Shown: piece after piece, positions 63,978 through 64,000 of the stretch
How the letters are laid out: every line of letters starts with the position of its first letter
How positions within the stretch are numbered: the stretch's first letter is position 1
NCBI RefSeq assembly: GCF_000262345.1
Contig: NZ_AJTQ01000139.1
Coordinates: 1-64,000, forward strand
Direction of reading: 5' to 3'
DNA length: 64,000 bases
Source: Streptomyces xiaopingdaonensis
GTDB taxonomy: Bacteria; Actinomycetota; Actinomycetes; Streptomycetales; Streptomycetaceae
Notes under the pieces: model-generated
What the model was told of the DNA's origin: nothing
Seen by the model: only the letters and a program-made list of their open reading frames with translations
Database searches by the model: none
Position numbers and translations under genes: made by a program

Positions 63978-64000
63978 GTGCGCCCCCACACCCCTTCGCA
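63978..64000 (+). CDS. Start of a further gene, cut by the window end
   Basis: GTG at 63978 follows GGGAGAG by five bases and begins VRPHTPS. Only seven codons are inside the window, so the product is not knowable here. The upstream sites suggest a secreted chitin- or amino-sugar-related protein, by inference only. Confidence 0.6.

Overview
The window is high-GC DNA of the Streptomyces type. It has near-saturated G/C at third codon positions, many GTG starts, four-base ATGA overlaps, rare TTA codons, a GlgE-type glycogen cluster, a thermolysin-type secreted protease, and at the right edge a promoter resembling DasR/chitinase promoters. I see no tRNA, rRNA, CRISPR array, phage or complete insertion sequence. 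All functions below are read from protein motifs and gene order; no database search was run.

Layout. 0-6.6 kb: one leftward operon with a radical SAM enzyme, an alpha/beta hydrolase fused to a DegT-type aminotransferase, a LuxC-like acyl reductase, a LuxE-like acyl-activating enzyme and a PhyH-type dioxygenase. Three of the five genes carry a TTA (bldA) codon. It looks like a small undescribed biosynthetic cluster that could turn an acid into an aldehyde and then an amine. 7.2-13.6 kb: carnitine/quaternary-amine catabolism (TetR regulator, ferredoxin-type reductase, L-carnitine dehydrogenase, BKACE cleavage enzyme, Rieske oxygenase, divergent aldehyde dehydrogenase) with three TetR-type operators in the divergent promoter. 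13.9-18.7 kb: a leftward, tightly coupled set (93-aa Ala/Thr-rich small protein, HTTM-alpha/beta hydrolase fusion, small membrane protein, methyltransferase) that resembles a linaridin RiPP cluster; this is my best candidate for an undescribed system.

18.7-26.1 kb: small proteins and a frameshifted remnant, then a two-component system with a FtsX/LolCDE-like ABC transporter. 26.1-39.9 kb: large catalase KatE, EF-hand protein, anti-sigma-like ATPase, enoyl-CoA hydratase, two L,D-transpeptidases in tandem, MFS exporter, XRE-TPR regulator, FAD monooxygenase with divergent TetR, nucleotidyltransferase. 40-41.9 kb: secreted M4 metalloprotease ending at a strong bidirectional terminator. 41.9-48.6 kb: AtoE-type transporter, ornithine-cyclodeaminase-family enzyme and an unusual 1126-aa molybdopterin oxidoreductase fused to its own flavin/2Fe-2S reductase, with a divergent GntR regulator.

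48.7-59.7 kb: alpha-glucan phosphorylase divergent from glgE-treS-pep2-glgB, the complete trehalose-to-glucan route. 59.7-63.7 kb: DctA dicarboxylate symporter with a divergent DcuS/DcuR-type sensor and regulator. 63.75-64 kb: promoter and first codons of a further gene cut by the window end.
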